Assembly: GCA_002839675.1 (NCBI GenBank)
Contig: PGYM01000002.1
Coordinates: forward strand, 228,111-292,110
Length of the DNA stretch: 64,000 nucleotides
Direction of reading: 5' to 3'
Source: Methanomicrobiales archaeon HGW-Methanomicrobiales-1
GTDB taxonomy: Archaea > Halobacteriota > Methanomicrobia > Methanomicrobiales > Methanospirillaceae
Each line of letters begins with the position of its first letter. Positions within the stretch are counted from its first letter, which is position 1. Under the pieces are notes generated by a model. The model did no database searches. It was not told where the DNA came from and was given only the letters and a program-made list of their open reading frames with translations. A program made the position numbers and the translations under genes. Below are positions 63,961 to 64,000 of this stretch, piece after piece.

Positions 63961-64000
63961 ATGGCAGAAGAAATTGAGATCAAGACACTCCACAAGCAGA
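63961..64000 (+). CDS. truncated gene at window edge, unidentified
   Basis: An ATG at 63961 opens a frame reading MAEEIEIKTLHKQ before the window ends. GCAGGTAC (63949-63956) gives an AGGT SD about seven bases upstream. Thirteen residues are not enough to identify the protein. Confidence 0.45.
   Translation, partial: MAEEIEIKTLHKQ

Overview
The window is a gene-dense piece of a methanogenic archaeal chromosome, most likely from the Methanomicrobiales (Methanoregula-like; inferred from gene content, not from any search). The evidence is a complete F420-reducing hydrogenase operon (frhADGB), MptA for methanopterin, tRNA-dependent cysteine synthesis (SepRS), archaeosine and wyosine enzymes, archaeal translation and transcription factors, an AglB oligosaccharyltransferase, and many secreted Thr/Pro-rich or PEGA surface proteins. 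I found no rRNA, tRNA, CRISPR array or intact insertion sequence.

Layout. 0-7.4 kb: aIF2-beta with a TRAM tail, a flavodoxin, ilvC, mptA and frhADGB. 7.4-19.2 kb: accessory and surface region with secreted proteins, a solitary DNA methyltransferase, a DUF362 protein, a DEDDh-nuclease-like protein, an orphan HicB, an aminotransferase, a PEGA protein coupled to a membrane sensor, two tandem cyclophilins and a 0.7-kb non-coding stretch with degenerate 25-bp repeats. 19.2-23.1 kb (minus): the str operon rps12-rps7-fusA, followed by an Arf/MglA-like GTPase where tuf often sits. 23.2-31.8 kb (plus): queD-queE-queC-Nudix, a lipoprotein hydrolase, then prf1-argS-taw1-sepS. 31.8-33.0 kb: a non-coding block with a MITE-like inverted repeat, followed by two dyad operators and a DUF2178/HTH pair. 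33.0-36.4 kb (minus): an MrfA/MrfB-like helicase-exonuclease operon. 36.6-43.3 kb: a HAD phosphatase, a transglutaminase-like membrane protein, a second solitary methyltransferase, sufCB, pcm, a cyclase and a DUF364-like protein.

43.4-53.2 kb is one plus-strand run that can be read as a pathway: GlmM, two GlmU-like nucleotidylyltransferase/acyltransferases, GlmS, a left-handed beta-helix acyltransferase, a GT4 glycosyltransferase and AglB. Together they would make activated amino sugars and transfer the glycan to surface proteins. 53.3-54.6 kb has an HDAC-like deacetylase and a DUF2098 protein. 54.9-60.8 kb is the conserved archaeal information-processing cluster: aIF2-gamma, PIN nuclease, Rpo7, Spt4, dephospho-CoA kinase, S24e, S27ae, Kae1-Bud32, XTPase and L40e. 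The end holds a DUF1917-like protein, HtpX, a membrane protein and the start of a truncated gene.

The least explained structures are the 25-bp repeat array (18.48-19.17 kb), the inverted-repeat element with extra copies of its end (31.9-32.3 kb), the paired operators whose flanks change while keeping symmetry (32307-32358), and a perfect 16-bp palindrome before the first methyltransferase (10213-10228). CTAG is also strongly under-represented across the window (about a dozen copies by eye).
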